NCBI GenBank assembly: GCA_963665395.2
Contig: OY762251.1
Span: forward strand, 3,162,001 to 3,226,000
Length of the DNA stretch: 64,000 bases
Source: Bin87 sp963665395
GTDB lineage: Bacteria; Chloroflexota; Dehalococcoidia; Lucifugimonadales; UBA3495
Direction of reading: 5' to 3'
The notes under the pieces were generated by a model. That model had not been told where the DNA came from, did no database searches, and saw nothing but the letters and a program-made list of their open reading frames with translations. A program made the translations under genes and the position numbers. Shown here in pieces: positions 23,907-32,592 of this stretch (positions are counted from its first letter, which is position 1; the number at the start of each line of letters is the position of its first letter).

Positions 23907-24317
23907 TCAGCGTTCCACGAAGACCAGGTCGTCCTCCTTGCCGACCCACCGATCCCGCGCCTCTTCAAAGACGCGCAGCTTCTCCGGTTGCAGTTCGGTG
24001 CGCTTTTCATTGTCGTCCAGGTAGGGATTCGGGAAGTAGCATCGCACCAAAGTCTCATCCCAATCGTGGGAGAAACGAACGTAGTAGGATTTGAGATCGC
24101 CGTGGCTGGTGGCCTCGACGAACTGGATGCCGTCGATCCGTTCCATCTGGAGGTGGAAGTGCCAGTTGTCGGCCTCAATAGTCGCCCAGCCGTTATGCAC
24201 TTCCGGCTCCTTGATGCCGTGGGCGTGGTTTTCGCTGACTACGGAACCGCCGCCCACGACCCACATCATCTTGGGGTCCTGGGCCAGTTCCTTGAGCAGC
24301 TCCAGAGTGTTTTCCAT
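23907..24317 (-). CDS. ChuX/HutX-like small protein in cobalt cluster
   Basis: 136 residues with GGAGGAAG before the ATG. The pattern of the middle and end (HFHLQMERIDGIQFVE..., YYVRFSHDWDETLVRCYFP, QPEKLRVFEEARDRW) recalls the heme-utilisation HutX/ChuX fold, which binds tetrapyrroles. It is 17 bases after cobN, so is co-transcribed and might handle a corrin intermediate or the metal. The family call is tentative; the His in HNGWATIEADNWHFHLQ could be ligands. Confidence 0.5.
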   Translation of the reverse strand: MENTLELLKELAQDPKMMWVVGGGSVVSENHAHGIKEPEVHNGWATIEADNWHFHLQMERIDGIQFVEATSHGDLKSYYVRFSHDWDETLVRCYFPNPYLDDNEKRTELQPEKLRVFEEARDRWVGKEDDLVFVER

Positions 24318-24334
24318 CTTCCGCTTCCTCCTGG

Positions 24335-27300
24335 TTACGAGGTTGCTGCGGGATTGGGCCGCGCGCCGGCTTCCTGCCGAGCCTCAATGTCGGTTTCCAG
24401 TTCCAGGTACATCTGCCGCAGTTGCTCCAGCATATCCGGGGGCGGATTTTCCCACAAGCCCCGCTGCACCGCTTCCAGCAATCGCTCCACGATGCCCCGC
24501 AATGCCCAGGGGTTGCTCTGCCGGAAGAACTCCTGCATTTCGGGATTGAGCACGTATTCCTCGGTTACGTCCTCATACATCCAGTCCTCAATGACCTGCG
24601 CGGTGGCGTCATAGCCGAACATATAGTCCACGGTGGCCGCCAGCTCAAAAGCCCCCTTGTACCCATGCCGCTGCATGGACTGCATCCACTTGGGGTTGAC
24701 CACCCGGCTGCGGAACACCCGCCGCGCTTCGTCCTGCAAATCCCGCACCCGGGCCCGGGACGGGTCGCTGCTGTCGCCAAAGAACTGCCGCGGGTTGCGC
24801 CCCGTCAGCGAGCGCACCGTGGCGATCATCCCGCCGTGGTACTGCATATAGTCGTCGCTGTCGAAAACGTCATGCTCCCGGTTGTCTTGGTTCTTCGCCG
24901 CGATGACGATTTGCCCGAACCGGGTCCGAAACTCATTGCGGGCGGTGACCCCAAAATCTTGCCGCGAGTAGGCGTACCCGCCCCAGGCGGTGTACACCTC
25001 GGCCAAGTCATGCACGGTTTCCCAATTCCGCTCGTCCAGCACCCCCAGAATGCCGGCGCCGTAGGCCCCCGGCTTGCTGCCAAAGATGCGGAAAAGCGAT
25101 GCGTCGCCGGCGCTTTCCGTCGGTTGATCCTCCGGCGCGGCGGCCCGGCGCTCTGCGTCCTCCCGCACGTGCTTGACCACGTAGTTATCCTCCGGCGCTT
25201 CATCTTGCCCGGCGGCCAGAGCCACCGCCTGGTCAATCAGATAAATCAGATTGGGAAAAGCGTCCCGGAAAAACCCGCTGATCCGCACGGTAACGTCAAT
25301 GCGCGGCCGTCCCAACTCCGATACCGGAATCACCTCCAGCCCGCTGACCCGGCGGCTTTCCGCCTGCCAGACGGGTTTGACACCGAGCAGGTACAAGATC
25401 TGCGCGATGTCGTCCCCATGGGTCCGCATGGCGGAAGTCCCCCACACCACCACGCCCACCATTTCCGGGTATCCGCCCTCCTCGTCCAGGTACTTCTGCA
25501 ACAAAGCGTCACCCAGAGATTTGCCCACATCCCAAGCGGTTGGCGACGGCAACGCCCGCGGGTCAACGGAGTAAAAGTTGCGCCCCGTAGGCAGCACGTT
25601 CACCATTCCCCGCGTCGGCGCCCCCGACGGCCCCGGCGGCACGAACCGGCCCTCCAGACCCCGCAACAGGTTGTCAATCTCGTCGGTGGTGCGCAGCAGC
25701 GAAGGATAGATATGCTCGCCAACGTAAGACAGCACGCTTTCGGTGCGCCGGTCAGTTTTCCCCAAGGTGTCGGCAACGACGCCGGGTATCAGATGCGCGG
25801 CGAACCCATCATCGCAAAGCCGCTGATACGCAGCCCGGCACAACGCTTCCAGCGCCTCTATAACGTCCCCGGCGTTCCGAATCGCCGGGCCATTTTCCGT
25901 ATCGCGCAACGCCGTCGGCGTAGCGCCATTGACCGCTGCCGCCGGATCTTCCAGCAGCGCGTAGTAGTCATAACCCAACGCTTCGGCCAACGCCCGCCGC
26001 AGACTCGGCACCGCTCCGTTGTCCAGCCGCGTCAGCGCGCACAGCAACCCAACCATCTGCTCCGCAGTCGGCGGCTGTCCCAGCGTGTGCAGGCCGTCCT
26101 TAATCTGAGCGTCCTTGATTTCGCACAAATAACCGTCGATTTCCAGCATGAACTCGCCGAAATCGTCCGGCTGCTCGTCCACTCCCAAATCCCGGTGCAA
26201 CTCCGCCTGCTGCACCATTTCCCAGATTTGCGCCTCCAGCGTGGGCAACTTGGCCGGATCCAGCGTCTGGCACTGGTAATGCTCGTCCATCAGCTGCTCC
26301 AGCTTGGCGATGTCGCCGTAGGAGTCAGCAGTCGTCATGGGCGGGATGAGATGGTCAATAATAGTGGCGTGCGTGCGCCGCTTGGCCTGTGTCCCCTCGC
26401 CGGGGTTGTTCACGATAAAGGGATAAAACAGCGGAATGTCGTCCAGCGCAACCTCCGGGTAACACGCTTCCGACAGCCCCACTCCCTTGCCGGGCAGCCA
26501 TTCCAGCGTCCCATGCTTGCCGATGTGAATCATCGCGTCAGCCCGGAACACGTCCCGAATCCACCGGTAATAGGCGATGTAATGATGCGTCGGCGTCAGG
26601 TCGGGGTTGTGATAGACCGAAATCGGATTCTCGCCAAATCCCCGCGGCGGCTGCAATCCCACGAACACGTTGCCCATGGGCACCCCGGCGATAGCCAGCC
26701 GCTCCCCCGTCCGGTACACGTGACCCGGCGGCTGCCCCCATGCCTCCAGCAACTCGCCCCGCACCGATTCCGGAAACCCCGCGTACCAACGGGCGTAATC
26801 CCGCCGCTCCACGTGTCCGGCGGCCAGCCGCAACTGCTCTTCGGTCAGCGTGTCGGTATCGTTGCTGCACCTTTCTATGATGCGTTGCACCAGTTCATCG
26901 CCATCGGCGGGTATGTCTTCGACCTGATACCCGGCGTTTTTCAGCGCGTTCAGCAGGTTGATCGCCGACGCCGGCGTGTCCAGCCCCACCGCGTTGCCGA
27001 TACGGGCGTCTTTAGTCGGATAGTTGCTGAGGATGATGGCGATGCGCTTGTCCCCGTTGCCCTTGCGCCGCAGCGCGGCGTGCCGAGCCGCCAGGCGCGC
27101 CAGGTAGTCCATCCGGTCGGGCTGCGCAACATAACGCTGCATCCGGCCCGCTGACAGTCCATTGCCGCCGGCCGTCGTCTCCTCCTTGAAAGAAACCGGC
27201 ACCGTAATGATGCGCCCGTCAAATTCGGGGAACGCCACGTTCATCGCCGTATCAATCGGCCCCAGGCCCAGCGAGCTCTCCTCCCACTCCGACCGGCTCC

Positions 27301-28246
27301 CCGTGCTGACGATGCCCTGGATGATGGGCACGTCCAGCTTATCCAGCAACTCTTGCGACCAGCCCGTGGCAACGGTGGCTCCCGTCCCGCCCTGCTGGTG
27401 GTCCAGGTCGCTCATGGCAAGGCCCATGGTGTTGACGATGCAATCAACCCTGGGAACCCCGTCGCCGTTGACCATGTAATCGGTGAGCGTGTGCCCGCCG
27501 TCGCCGTCATCATCTTCCGGTTGGTGCTTGAGGCTGTAGGAGAACACCGGCAGCACGTTGACATCCTGCCCCTCCAACCGGGCAATCAGGTCGTCAACAA
27601 AGGCCAGGTTGCCGCTCATCCAGTGGGCGCGGTAGAACAGCGCGCCCACGGCCGGCCGGCCGGGAACAAAACGCTCGGCAATGTACTCTGCGACGCCGGT
27701 ACCCTCGGCGACTTCCGGGTGATACACCCCCTGCCAGGGCATCGGCGCCGGCGCCTCGTGGCCGTAGTCGCCGCCCAGGTACGTATCGGCAAGGAAAAGG
27801 AACAGGTTTCTGAAATTGAGGACGCCCCCGCGCATCAGATAGGAGAAAACCGTTTCCACCTCCGCCACCGGAGCCGTGCAGGCCGTCACCAGGTCTTCGT
27901 CCCATTCCTGATGCCCCGGACAGGCAATCAGCGGAATACGGTTGGCCAGGCAGATCTCAACCAGCGGATCGAATACGTCCCCCAAAGCCCGCTTGCCGCC
28001 CAGCAGACGCAGTACGACTACCCCGGCTTGTTCCACCGTTTTCAGCAGTTCATCCCGGGCCTGGGCAGCGGCGTCGCTTTCCCCCTCCAACGCCACCGGA
28101 TTGCAGGCATACACGTTGACCGAATCGCCCCAGGGCATACCCACCAGCGCGCGCTCGGCGGTTAGGATGTCGGTGTCCGCCGTCGTCACCAGGACGATTT
28201 TTGACCAATCCGAGGTGGCCGGGCCGGTTGCAGTTGCTGTCGTCAT
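24335..28246 (-). CDS. cobN: cobaltochelatase large subunit CobN
   Basis: 1303 residues, the size of CobN/ChlH proteins that hold the tetrapyrrole while the metal is inserted. Family landmarks include GVYHPEV, IGIVSTG-like GIVSTGSRSEWEE, YHNPDLTPTHHYIAYYRWI, DAMIHIGKHGTLEWLPGKGVG, LGDALLQKYLDEEGGYPEMVG, VVWGTSAMRTHGDDIAQIL and GEDNY-like NYVVKHVRED. The partner chelatase (20486..22540) is four genes further on, with the cobalt transporter genes between. It overlaps the small TM gene upstream by four bases (ATGA). The upstream B12 riboswitch fits cobalt insertion rather than chlorophyll synthesis. Confidence 0.93.
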   Translation of the reverse strand: MTTATATGPATSDWSKIVLVTTADTDILTAERALVGMPWGDSVNVYACNPVALEGESDAAAQARDELLKTVEQAGVVVLRLLGGKRALGDVFDPLVEICLANRIPLIACPGHQEWDEDLVTACTAPVAEVETVFSYLMRGGVLNFRNLFLFLADTYLGGDYGHEAPAPMPWQGVYHPEVAEGTGVAEYIAERFVPGRPAVGALFYRAHWMSGNLAFVDDLIARLEGQDVNVLPVFSYSLKHQPEDDDGDGGHTLTDYMVNGDGVPRVDCIVNTMGLAMSDLDHQQGGTGATVATGWSQELLDKLDVPIIQGIVSTGSRSEWEESSLGLGPIDTAMNVAFPEFDGRIITVPVSFKEETTAGGNGLSAGRMQRYVAQPDRMDYLARLAARHAALRRKGNGDKRIAIILSNYPTKDARIGNAVGLDTPASAINLLNALKNAGYQVEDIPADGDELVQRIIERCSNDTDTLTEEQLRLAAGHVERRDYARWYAGFPESVRGELLEAWGQPPGHVYRTGERLAIAGVPMGNVFVGLQPPRGFGENPISVYHNPDLTPTHHYIAYYRWIRDVFRADAMIHIGKHGTLEWLPGKGVGLSEACYPEVALDDIPLFYPFIVNNPGEGTQAKRRTHATIIDHLIPPMTTADSYGDIAKLEQLMDEHYQCQTLDPAKLPTLEAQIWEMVQQAELHRDLGVDEQPDDFGEFMLEIDGYLCEIKDAQIKDGLHTLGQPPTAEQMVGLLCALTRLDNGAVPSLRRALAEALGYDYYALLEDPAAAVNGATPTALRDTENGPAIRNAGDVIEALEALCRAAYQRLCDDGFAAHLIPGVVADTLGKTDRRTESVLSYVGEHIYPSLLRTTDEIDNLLRGLEGRFVPPGPSGAPTRGMVNVLPTGRNFYSVDPRALPSPTAWDVGKSLGDALLQKYLDEEGGYPEMVGVVVWGTSAMRTHGDDIAQILYLLGVKPVWQAESRRVSGLEVIPVSELGRPRIDVTVRISGFFRDAFPNLIYLIDQAVALAAGQDEAPEDNYVVKHVREDAERRAAAPEDQPTESAGDASLFRIFGSKPGAYGAGILGVLDERNWETVHDLAEVYTAWGGYAYSRQDFGVTARNEFRTRFGQIVIAAKNQDNREHDVFDSDDYMQYHGGMIATVRSLTGRNPRQFFGDSSDPSRARVRDLQDEARRVFRSRVVNPKWMQSMQRHGYKGAFELAATVDYMFGYDATAQVIEDWMYEDVTEEYVLNPEMQEFFRQSNPWALRGIVERLLEAVQRGLWENPPPDMLEQLRQMYLELETDIEARQEAGARPNPAATS

Positions 28247-28446
28247 TGCCTCTGTCTCTGCCTTATCGCGTCAACCACCGCGCCGATAATTGCTCCCATC
28301 GATGCGCCCACCAACCACGCGGATATGGTTGCCAATTGTCCCAGCAAGTATCCATAGACGTGTCCGTTGAAGTCCGGCGCCAGCGAGCATCCCACGGCCG
28401 CGCCTACGAGAGACGCCATGGCCGCGCAGAGAATGGTGAAGGTCAT
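28243..28446 (-). CDS. small two-TM membrane protein
   Basis: 67 residues with two hydrophobic helices (TFTILCAAMASLVGAAVGCS and GYLLGQLATISAWLVGASMG). GAGGGG lies upstream. It starts 15 bases after cbiE and its stop overlaps the cobN start (ATGA), so it belongs to this operon. No family recognised; a transporter accessory role is only a guess. Confidence 0.65.
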   Translation of the reverse strand: MTFTILCAAMASLVGAAVGCSLAPDFNGHVYGYLLGQLATISAWLVGASMGAIIGAVVDAIRQRQRQ

Positions 28447-28461
28447 TCGCCGTCATCCCCC

Positions 28462-29160
28462 TCAATTCCCTTCTTCCTCAGTTCGCGGGAACACCATGAT
28501 CGAGAGGTCGCTGAACTCATCGGGCAATTCGGCGCATTGCGCCAGCGTCCCGTCCCACCGCGATTCGTCGGCCAGCGTCAGGCGTTGGAATACGATAACC
28601 GGATGTTGCGGGTCCGCTCCGTCGTCTATCGCGTTGGCTGCGATGGCCGGCGGCATGAAGTCGAAGGGACGCGGCAGCAGGATCACGTTGCGACGTCCTT
28701 CCCGCAGCGTGTCAACCAATTCCCCTAGCTCTGAACCCCGGTCCCATCGCTGGTGCAACGTGAGAAACAGCGATTCTTCCAATGAAATCCCGGCCCGAGC
28801 GCACGCTATCTGGATGCTGCTGACGCCGGGCACCAGCTCCACCGTGTCAACCCGCCGTCGCACCCGGTTCAACAGTTCCTTGGCGGAAACGTTTAGATCG
28901 CCCCAAACGCAGACCACGCAATCTTTCCCCGAAGCGGCCTGTTCCTGGGCATAGTCCAGCACCGCCTCCTGGTCCCGGTAAGCCATGGGACGAACCTCCG
29001 CCGACCCGGTACGGCCGGCGACAACGTCCAGCACCGTCTTGAAACCGACCACCAGGTCAGCGCGCTCCAGCGCCTGCCTGCCCTTCAGGGTCAGCAGGTC
29101 CGGATCGCCGGGGCCGATGCCCACCACGGTCATTTTGGTGCTTGCGGTTTGGGATGTCAT
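28462..29160 (-). CDS. cbiE: cobalt-precorrin-7 C5-methyltransferase (CbiE-like)
   Basis: 232 residues from the ATG at 29160; an earlier in-frame ATG at 29208 lies inside the riboswitch terminator and is rejected (29133 is also possible). The tetrapyrrole methylase core is clear: VVGIGPGDPDLLTLKGRQAL, SAM-binding VWGDLNVS, VPGVSSIQIACARAGIS and RPFDFMPP. The Gly-Asp-Pro pattern and length best fit CbiE; other precorrin methylases are possible. First gene after the cobalamin riboswitch, heading the cobalt operon. Confidence 0.82.
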   Translation of the reverse strand: MTSQTASTKMTVVGIGPGDPDLLTLKGRQALERADLVVGFKTVLDVVAGRTGSAEVRPMAYRDQEAVLDYAQEQAASGKDCVVCVWGDLNVSAKELLNRVRRRVDTVELVPGVSSIQIACARAGISLEESLFLTLHQRWDRGSELGELVDTLREGRRNVILLPRPFDFMPPAIAANAIDDGADPQHPVIVFQRLTLADESRWDGTLAQCAELPDEFSDLSIMVFPRTEEEGN

Positions 29161-29187
29161 TTGCGATTGGCCGGAATGAAAACAGTG

Positions 29188-29217
29188 AACCCTGGCGTTT
29201 CGCTCCACCAGGGTTGT
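29188..29217 (-). terminator. riboswitch terminator / antiterminator site
   Basis: An 8-bp stem AACCCTGG / CCAGGGTT (29188..29195 with 29208..29215) is followed on the minus strand by CACTGTTTTC. One arm, CAGGGTTGT (29209..29217), can pair instead with ACAACCCTG (29282..29290), nearer the riboswitch. The two pairings exclude each other, as expected for a transcription-attenuation switch before cbiE. Confidence 0.65.
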
Positions 29218-29319
29218 AGTTTTCGCCTACGGCGATGTGCGCCAACTGGCGGTATGGACGGCCAGCCGACACATAAGAGGAACAACCCTGTTGGGCGCAG
29301 AGCGGATTTCCAGAAGCGC

Positions 29320-29495
29320 ATCAGGCAGGTCTCCTGGCTTGCGGCTCAACGCCTCGCCAATGCCTTCCCGCCATCCGCGATCAAACGCGGCCGGCAGTGG
29401 CCAAATCATCGACAGGCTCCCCGCTTACAGTGGCGCAACCGCGGCGGATTCTCACCGCCTTCCCAATTAAGCCGAGTTGGGTTCTGTGGCGCCCG
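29320..29495 (-). promoter_or_regulatory. cobalamin riboswitch
   Basis: On the minus strand the conserved parts of the AdoCbl riboswitch occur in order: GGGAAGGCGGTGAGAATCCG, GGTTGCGCCACTGTAAGCGG, GGAGCC, a second GCCACTG, GGGAAGGC, then AGCCGCAAGCCAGGAGACC with TGCC (the B12 box, about 29325-29348). B12 should bind and lower expression of cbiE-cobN downstream, through the switch at 29188..29217. Ends are approximate. Confidence 0.93.
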
Positions 29496-29584
29496 ATGCT
29501 TCGCTTTCGATTGTTAACGCAGCTTTCCAGCTGCACGCAACAATGTACCGATGCAGCCGCCCGATGTCAACGCCCAGTGGCGCC

Positions 29585-29886
29585 TCACGCGTACCCACTT
29601 TCCCCAAACTGTCATTGCGAGCGCAGCGCGGCAATCTCGTCGCGGTAACGAACGTCGCTCTTGGAACGAGATCGCCATCCGCCAGCGGCGGACTGCGCTC
29701 CTCGCGATGACAAACTGGGTACGCGGGAGCCATTTTGGTAGCTTGTCAGAAGCAGGATTTACCGGATTTATAGGATGTACCGGATTGGGTGCGACGCTGC
29801 CGTCGGATGATCGCAATCCTGATAATCCGTCAAATCCGGGAAATCCTGCTTCTGACATTCCGCCCCAGGAAAGTGGGTACGCGTGA
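29585..29886. repeat. nested inverted repeats
   Basis: Outer arms TCACGCGTACCCACTTTCC (29585..29603) and its exact inverse (29868..29886). Inside are a GTCATTGCGAGCG / CTCGCGATGACA element (29610..29712) and a GTCAGAAGCAGGATTT...AAATCCTGCTTCTGAC element (29745..29856). No coding signal; part of a 1.6-kb gene-free stretch between cbiE and the next plus-strand gene. Confidence 0.8.
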
Positions 29887-29903
29887 GCCAGTGGTGCTCG
29901 CGA

Positions 29904-30014
29904 TAGCGTTGCAATTTAGGTGGTTTCCCTTCGTAGGGGCGAATAATTATTCGCCCCTACACGCACGGGCAACTGGATTTTGCCAAACTAAACCACCTAA
30001 AACGGAACGCTACC
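29904..30014. repeat. MITE, 111 bp (core type A, empty site)
   Basis: Ends TAGCGTTGCAATTTAGGTGG and the inverse of GGTAGCGTTCCGTTTTAGG. The core is a 28-base perfect palindrome (29933..29960; half-site GTAGGGGCGAATAA). It is an intact copy of the element that the IS at 37289..38701 interrupts, in inverse orientation, and so shows the unoccupied target. The rest to 30278 holds a half-copy of the CTGCTTCTGAC repeat (about 30150-30196). Confidence 0.85.
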
Positions 30015-30278
30015 TGGCGCTCGCCAATGCCTTTCCAAAGTTCTGTATAGCGACCCTTCACTCTAAACCGTTATTACCACCGAACCCCCCCATCATGTCC
30101 GAACCGCTGCCCATCATCAGCATTGGAACCGTGCAACAGCGGAGACGGCCCCAATCCTGCCAATCCTTAAAATCCCGTAAATCCTGCTTCTGACAACCAC
30201 CCCTTCCCCATAACAGAACGCCCGTGCTATCATAATCACTACAGGCGATCACCGGACCGACGCCGCATCACCCACCCC

Positions 30279-30494
30279 GACCGGGTTCCTGTCATCAACG
30301 GCCAACACCTTTCAGCAACCAAAGTCGCTTACCGGGCACAAGAGGACGACTGTCCCCGACCGCTGTAATCGGAGCAGTCCCCTCGGCCACCGCGTCCGCC
30401 ACAACGCGCCATGCTGGCAGGCATGGAGAATAAGAGTAAAAAAGCAAGCGCATTTCCTCCGGCCGTAGGGCTGAAAAACGACAGGAACCCGGTC
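30279..30494 (+). promoter_or_regulatory. cobalamin-riboswitch-like structured RNA
   Basis: A perfect 15-bp stem, GACCGGGTTCCTGTC (30279..30293) with GACAGGAACCCGGTC (30480..30494), closes a 216-nt region. Inside, GACTGTCCCCGACCGCTGTAA followed by TCGGAGCAG resembles the central GCCACTGTAA-xCGG core of B12 riboswitches, and a GGCCACCG follows. The final B12 box is poor, so it could be a diverged B12 riboswitch or another RNA. The next gene starts 290 bases on and has no known B12 link. Confidence 0.5.
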
Positions 30495-30584
30495 AACCCA
30501 ACCCAAAACATCCGTCGCCTGCACATCTTCAACTTCAACCAACAAGGAGCCAGCCTATCGCAGTATCCAGACCACAGGAAACTC

Positions 30585-30626
30585 AGTCCCTTCTCCCTTG
30601 ATGGGAGAAGGTTAGGATGAGGGTGA
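30585..30626. repeat. dispersed CCTTCTCCC hairpin repeat
   Basis: CCCTTCTCCC-TTGAT-GGGAGAAGG hairpin followed by TTAGGATGAGGGTG, a copy of the 9273..9348 repeat. A half-copy of the CTGCTTCTGAC family element follows at about 30710-30765. Nothing coding seen between 30495 and 30785. Confidence 0.7.
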
Positions 30627-30785
30627 AAAATCTCCCGCACACACTTTCTTTCCGTACTACACCCCGGACGGCATCCCCAATCGCCTGCCTGCTTACCTGC
30701 CGCCCGCCCATCAAACAAATCCTGACCATCCTTGAAATCCCGAAAATCCCGCTTCTGACGAACCCCCCAAAGGAGTCACATCCCC

Positions 30786-31490
30786 ATGGCCGCCGTCCCC
30801 CATCACCAGGCCCAGGCCCGGCGTTTCTTCGTCCTGGCCCGCGCCGACTGCCACGCCGGCGATTTCTCCCGCGCCGCCAATGCCCTGGCCCGGTCGGCCT
30901 CCCACGCCGCCACCGCCGCCTCCCGCCACACCAACCCCTTCCATACCCGTGGCGCTACTCGCCGCCGGCTCACCAACTGGCTCTTCTGTCTGGCCCGCGA
31001 GGGCAAGCTGCCCCACGGCGTCGTCAAAACCTTCCGCCATATCTACGACCTGCCGGCCCAACTGGCCGTGGCCCCCGACTTCACTACCGCCCGCCGCCTA
31101 CTCCGTCGCGCTCGCACCCGAGTATCGGCCCTGGTCCGAGCGGTGGAACGCGCCGTTGCCGGCTGTCCCCAACCCGCCGTCATCCGCCGCCGCGACAACT
31201 TCCGTCATGCCCCGCCGCCGCGCCCGCTCCCTACATCCATGTCCGAAATCCTGGCCCTGCCCGACTACGCCGAAATCGTCGCCACCCACAAACTAACCGG
31301 CGTCCCCCTGCGCAAACTCTACGACCCGCACGGCGCCTACGAACGCGGCTTCTCCCCCAAGCCCTGCTGGTGCCACCCCGAGCCCCTCGACCTCCCCCTG
31401 GAGCACGGCGACCAACCCCTTTCGCCCCTCTGGCAAAAGGCCCTCTCGAAAACCTTCCAACGCAACTTCCCCGATAAACTCCCCTACTGA
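30786..31490 (+). CDS. unrecognised basic protein with HEPN-like N-terminal half
   Basis: 234 residues; AAAGGAG lies about ten bases before the ATG. N-terminal half is helical with RADCHAGDFSRAANALARSA, a spacing similar to the HEPN-like proteins elsewhere in the window. The middle is Pro-rich; the C-terminal ~80 residues (SEILALPDYAEIVATHKLTG onward, with a CWCHPEP motif) form a separate, unrecognised domain. The DNA is C-rich compared with neighbours. A long alternative frame here is Pro/Arg low-complexity and was rejected. Convergent with minE. Confidence 0.5.
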   Translation: MAAVPHHQAQARRFFVLARADCHAGDFSRAANALARSASHAATAASRHTNPFHTRGATRRRLTNWLFCLAREGKLPHGVVKTFRHIYDLPAQLAVAPDFTTARRLLRRARTRVSALVRAVERAVAGCPQPAVIRRRDNFRHAPPPRPLPTSMSEILALPDYAEIVATHKLTGVPLRKLYDPHGAYERGFSPKPCWCHPEPLDLPLEHGDQPLSPLWQKALSKTFQRNFPDKLPY

Positions 31491-31514
31491 ACGCGCCTGT
31501 GTGCCAGCGGGACG

Positions 31515-31775
31515 CTATCGTTGCGGGTTCCGCAGGCGCACCCGGGATACCAGGAACACCTCGTCCCCGTCGCGCCGCAGTCCGAACTCGGCGAATTCCG
31601 AAGCCACCGGCAGGTGCTCGCCGATAGTGAGGAGCATCCGGCTCCGCAATATCGACAGCTCCGGCGCGGCAATTTCCATGCGGTCCCGCCGGATTGCCGA
31701 CTGGACCCGCTCCCGCGCTACCTGCCGGGGCGTGTCCCTCCGCCGGCCTCGCTTTCTCAGCAACCGGTCAAACAT
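31515..31775 (-). CDS. minE: cell division topological specificity factor MinE
   Basis: 86 residues. MFDRLLRKRGRRRDTPRQVA start, then AIRRDRMEIAAPELSILRSR and GLRRDGDEVFLVSRVRL, the MinE anti-MinCD and topological domains. MinE stimulates MinD ATPase to produce Min oscillation or polar placement. Overlaps minD by eight bases. Confidence 0.88.
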   Translation of the reverse strand: MFDRLLRKRGRRRDTPRQVARERVQSAIRRDRMEIAAPELSILRSRMLLTIGEHLPVASEFAEFGLRRDGDEVFLVSRVRLRNPQR

Positions 31776-32592
31776 GAGCCGACGTTCTCCGGTTGATGCC
31801 CATCAGGTTCCGAACCTTGTCCATTATGGATGTCGGCTGTTCCTCTATAGGCTCTATCAAGGGTACGTAATCCCCGTCAATGCGGGCCGCGATGCGGACG
31901 AACTCCCGTCCCGACGGCGACGCCGGGTCATACACCACCGGCGTCCCGTTATTGGTGGCGGTGATAACCCGGTCGTCCGACGGCACCAGGCCGACGGCCT
32001 CCACCGCCAGCATATCCAGAACGTCCGAAGCGTCCATCATGTTGCCCTGCCGCACCATCTCCGGCTTGATCCGGTTGATGATGAGCCTGGCGTCCCGCAC
32101 GTTGCTGGCGTGGAGCAGCCCGATAACCCGGTCGGCGTCCCGGATGGCCGACACTTCCGGCGTCGTCACTACCAACGCCTCCCGGGCCGCGGATATGGCG
32201 TTCTTGAATCCCTGTTCAATCCCGGCCGGGCAATCCACAATCACGTAATCGAAATTGGCCTCCAATCGGCGACACAGGCCAATCAGCTGCTCCCCGGTAA
32301 TGCAGTCCTTGTCCCGGGTTTGGGCCGCGGCGATGAGGTACAGTTCACCGGCGTGCTTGTCCTTGATCAGGGCCTGTTCCATTCGGCAGCGGCCCTCTAC
32401 CACGTCCACCAGGTCGTACACGATCCGGTTCTCCAACCCCATCACCACGTCCAGGTTGCGCAATCCGATGTCCGTATCGATAACCGCCACGCGATTGGCC
32501 CGCAGCGCGAGCGCGGCGCCCACGTTGGCGGTGGCCGTAGTCTTGCCCACGCCCCCTTTGCCGGACGTCATGACTATGGTCTTACCGCTCAT
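31768..32592 (-). CDS. minD: septum site-determining ATPase MinD
   Basis: 274 residues. Deviant Walker A GKGGVGKTT (11-19), VAVIDTDIGLRNLDVVMGLE, VIVDCPAGIE, and NRIKPEMV. The C-terminal SIMDKVRNLMGI is the amphipathic membrane-targeting helix. MinD recruits MinC to the membrane to block FtsZ. It overlaps minC by 11 bases and minE by eight, so the three are one operon in the order minC-minD-minE. Confidence 0.96.
   Translation of the reverse strand: MSGKTIVMTSGKGGVGKTTATANVGAALALRANRVAVIDTDIGLRNLDVVMGLENRIVYDLVDVVEGRCRMEQALIKDKHAGELYLIAAAQTRDKDCITGEQLIGLCRRLEANFDYVIVDCPAGIEQGFKNAISAAREALVVTTPEVSAIRDADRVIGLLHASNVRDARLIINRIKPEMVRQGNMMDASDVLDMLAVEAVGLVPSDDRVITATNNGTPVVYDPASPSGREFVRIAARIDGDYVPLIEPIEEQPTSIMDKVRNLMGINRRTSAHV

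Noticed and set aside
24422..27154. 910-residue plus-strand frame opposite cobN
   Set aside because: It is antisense to a full CobN frame, has biased Arg/His/Pro composition and no family signature.
20486..28246. Magnesium chelatase for bacteriochlorophyll
   Set aside because: No other bch genes; CbtAB and the B12 riboswitch point to cobalt.
29500..30780. CRISPR array in the repeat-rich stretch
   Set aside because: The repeats are inverted and of several families with irregular spacing; no regular direct repeats or cas genes.
30617..31477. 286-residue Pro/Arg-rich plus-strand frame
   Set aside because: Low complexity, no ribosome site; the 30786 frame is better supported.
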